A program made the position numbers and the translations under genes. From JABMQB01 sp963666575 (lineage in GTDB: Bacteria > Bacteroidota > Bacteroidia > Bacteroidales > Prolixibacteraceae), in contig CAXXYG010000007.1 in the NCBI GenBank assembly GCA_963666575.2, positions 11,092-75,091 of the forward strand: DNA of 64,000 bases. Reading direction: 5' to 3'. Positions 63,278 through 64,000 of this stretch are shown here, in pieces. The notes beneath the pieces were generated by a model. The model worked only from the letters and a program-made list of their open reading frames with translations. It ran no database searches and was not told the DNA's origin. How positions within the stretch are numbered: position 1 is the first letter of the stretch; each line of letters starts with the position of its first letter.

Positions 63278-64000
63278 GAGACTGTAAAATGAACTCTGTC
63301 TAACAATATTAATTTTGTAACGACAGAGAAATTATGGAAAGCGAAGAATTTAAAGAGATGCGTGACAAAGCCATTGAGCAGTTACGCACAGGACAATCCC
63401 TAACAGGAAAAGATGGTGTTTTTGCACCTTTACTAAAAGAGTTTATAGAAAGTGCCCTTGATGCGGAGATGAATTCCCATTTGGATGATTTTGAGCGAAT
63501 TTCAGGCAACAAGCGCAATGGGAAGAAAAGTAAAACCCTGAAAACCGATTCAGGAGAAATTGAGATTACTACACCACAAGACCGCAACAGCAGTTTTGAA
63601 CCACAACTGGTGAAAAAACGGGAAACAGTACTGGCAGATAATCTTGCCCCAAAAATCATTGGGTTATATGGTCTGGGGATGAGTTTTCGTGACATCTCCA
63701 ACCACATCAAAGAGATGTATGATGTAGACATCTCGCATTCCACATTAAGCGAGATAACAGAGCGAGTTATCCCACAGGTTAAAGCGTGGCAGAGCCGACC
63801 ACTTGAATCGCTGTACACGATTGTGTGGCTTGATGCGATGCACTACAAGGTCAGGGATGAAGGCAGAGTGGTAAGCCGTGCTGTGTACAACGTATTGGCA
63901 GTAAACAAAGAAGGTCGAAAAGACCTGATCGGGATGTATATCTCCGAAAGTGAAGGGGCTAACTTCTGGCTTAGTGTACTGACCGACTTAAAATCCCGAG
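63278..64000 (+). mobile_element. IS256-family insertion sequence, left part (continues beyond window)
   Basis: The presumed left end (GAGACTGTAAAATGAACTCTG, about 63278) resembles terminal repeats of IS256-family elements, which often start GA-GACTGT. The transposase starts at 63334. The right end and any target duplication are outside the window, so the exact boundary is approximate. It is inserted about 25 bases after the attC-like site at 63253. Confidence 0.65.
63334..64000 (+). CDS. IS256-family (mutator-type) transposase, N-terminal part
   Basis: The open frame from the ATG at 63334 runs off the window end (222 codons). It encodes the IS256 pattern: KDGVFAPLLKEFIESALDAEM, RNGKKSKTLKTDSGEIEI, then PRDR-type PQDRNSSFEPQLVKKR, the DISHSTLSEITERV segment and YTIVWLDAMHYKVRDEG with the first DDE aspartate in WLDAMHYK. 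It catalyses cut-and-copy transposition. Frame is intact in the visible part. Confidence 0.9.
   Translation, partial: MESEEFKEMRDKAIEQLRTGQSLTGKDGVFAPLLKEFIESALDAEMNSHLDDFERISGNKRNGKKSKTLKTDSGEIEITTPQDRNSSFEPQLVKKRETVLADNLAPKIIGLYGLGMSFRDISNHIKEMYDVDISHSTLSEITERVIPQVKAWQSRPLESLYTIVWLDAMHYKVRDEGRVVSRAVYNVLAVNKEGRKDLIGMYISESEGANFWLSVLTDLKSR

Overview
The window looks like a chromosomal segment of a Bacteroidota bacterium, probably of the Bacteroidales/Marinilabiliales type (inference). The evidence is a cassette-borne protein with a type IX secretion (T9SS) sorting tail, 6-bladed beta-propeller and PD40 surface proteins, an OstA-like/SurA-like porin-assembly operon, promoter boxes of the form TAnnTTTG, few Shine-Dalgarno sites, and an A+T-rich composition. 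No rRNA or tRNA gene was recognised.

Layout. 1-6692: start of ornithine aminotransferase (minus), a cation/proton antiporter, DNA polymerase IV, two secreted proteins (minus), then a RimK cassette (retropepsin-like protease, RimK ligase, zinc deacylase). 6736-10648: a methionine cluster with a good promoter, a folded leader of about 195 nt, a degenerate aspartokinase-like protein, O-acetylhomoserine sulfhydrylase and a MetA whose residue 111 predicts use of acetyl-CoA. 10760-18467: accessory region with nine 41-bp tandem repeats, a dispersed 90-bp element and then what I read as an integron gene-cassette array. It holds single-direction, A+T-rich cassettes separated by palindromic attC-like sites; no integrase lies in the window. 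18560-22266: small stress/unknown genes. 22519-27010: a two-component system beside a pair of tandem beta-sandwich proteins, with four TGTCA boxes spaced 21-10-21 bp between them. 27166-30773: a four-gene operon combining a B12-binding protein carrying the CarH-type W-x9-EH motif with two histidine kinases, a candidate light sensor. 31097-45780: housekeeping and small genes, including a pyruvoyl-type histidine decarboxylase, TcdA, RecG, a corrinoid adenosyltransferase and a decayed HepT/MNT toxin-antitoxin pair. 45830-54124: OstA-like protein, MoxR, three SurA/PpiC-like proteins and GuaB (minus). 54258-61109: RecQ, DUF5063, exonuclease, RlmI, CysH, a membrane protein and a glycosyltransferase. 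61185-64000: a second copy of the 90-bp element, a second short cassette region and the start of an IS256-family element.

The main discovery candidates are the two cassette regions, each preceded by the same 90-bp element; the B12 photoreceptor-kinase operon, which could draw adenosylcobalamin from the adenosyltransferase encoded 14 kb away; and the phased operator beside the OmpR-type regulator. The cassettes encode proteins suited to Bacteroidota export (T9SS tail, lipoprotein propeller), which suggests a cassette pool circulating inside the phylum.
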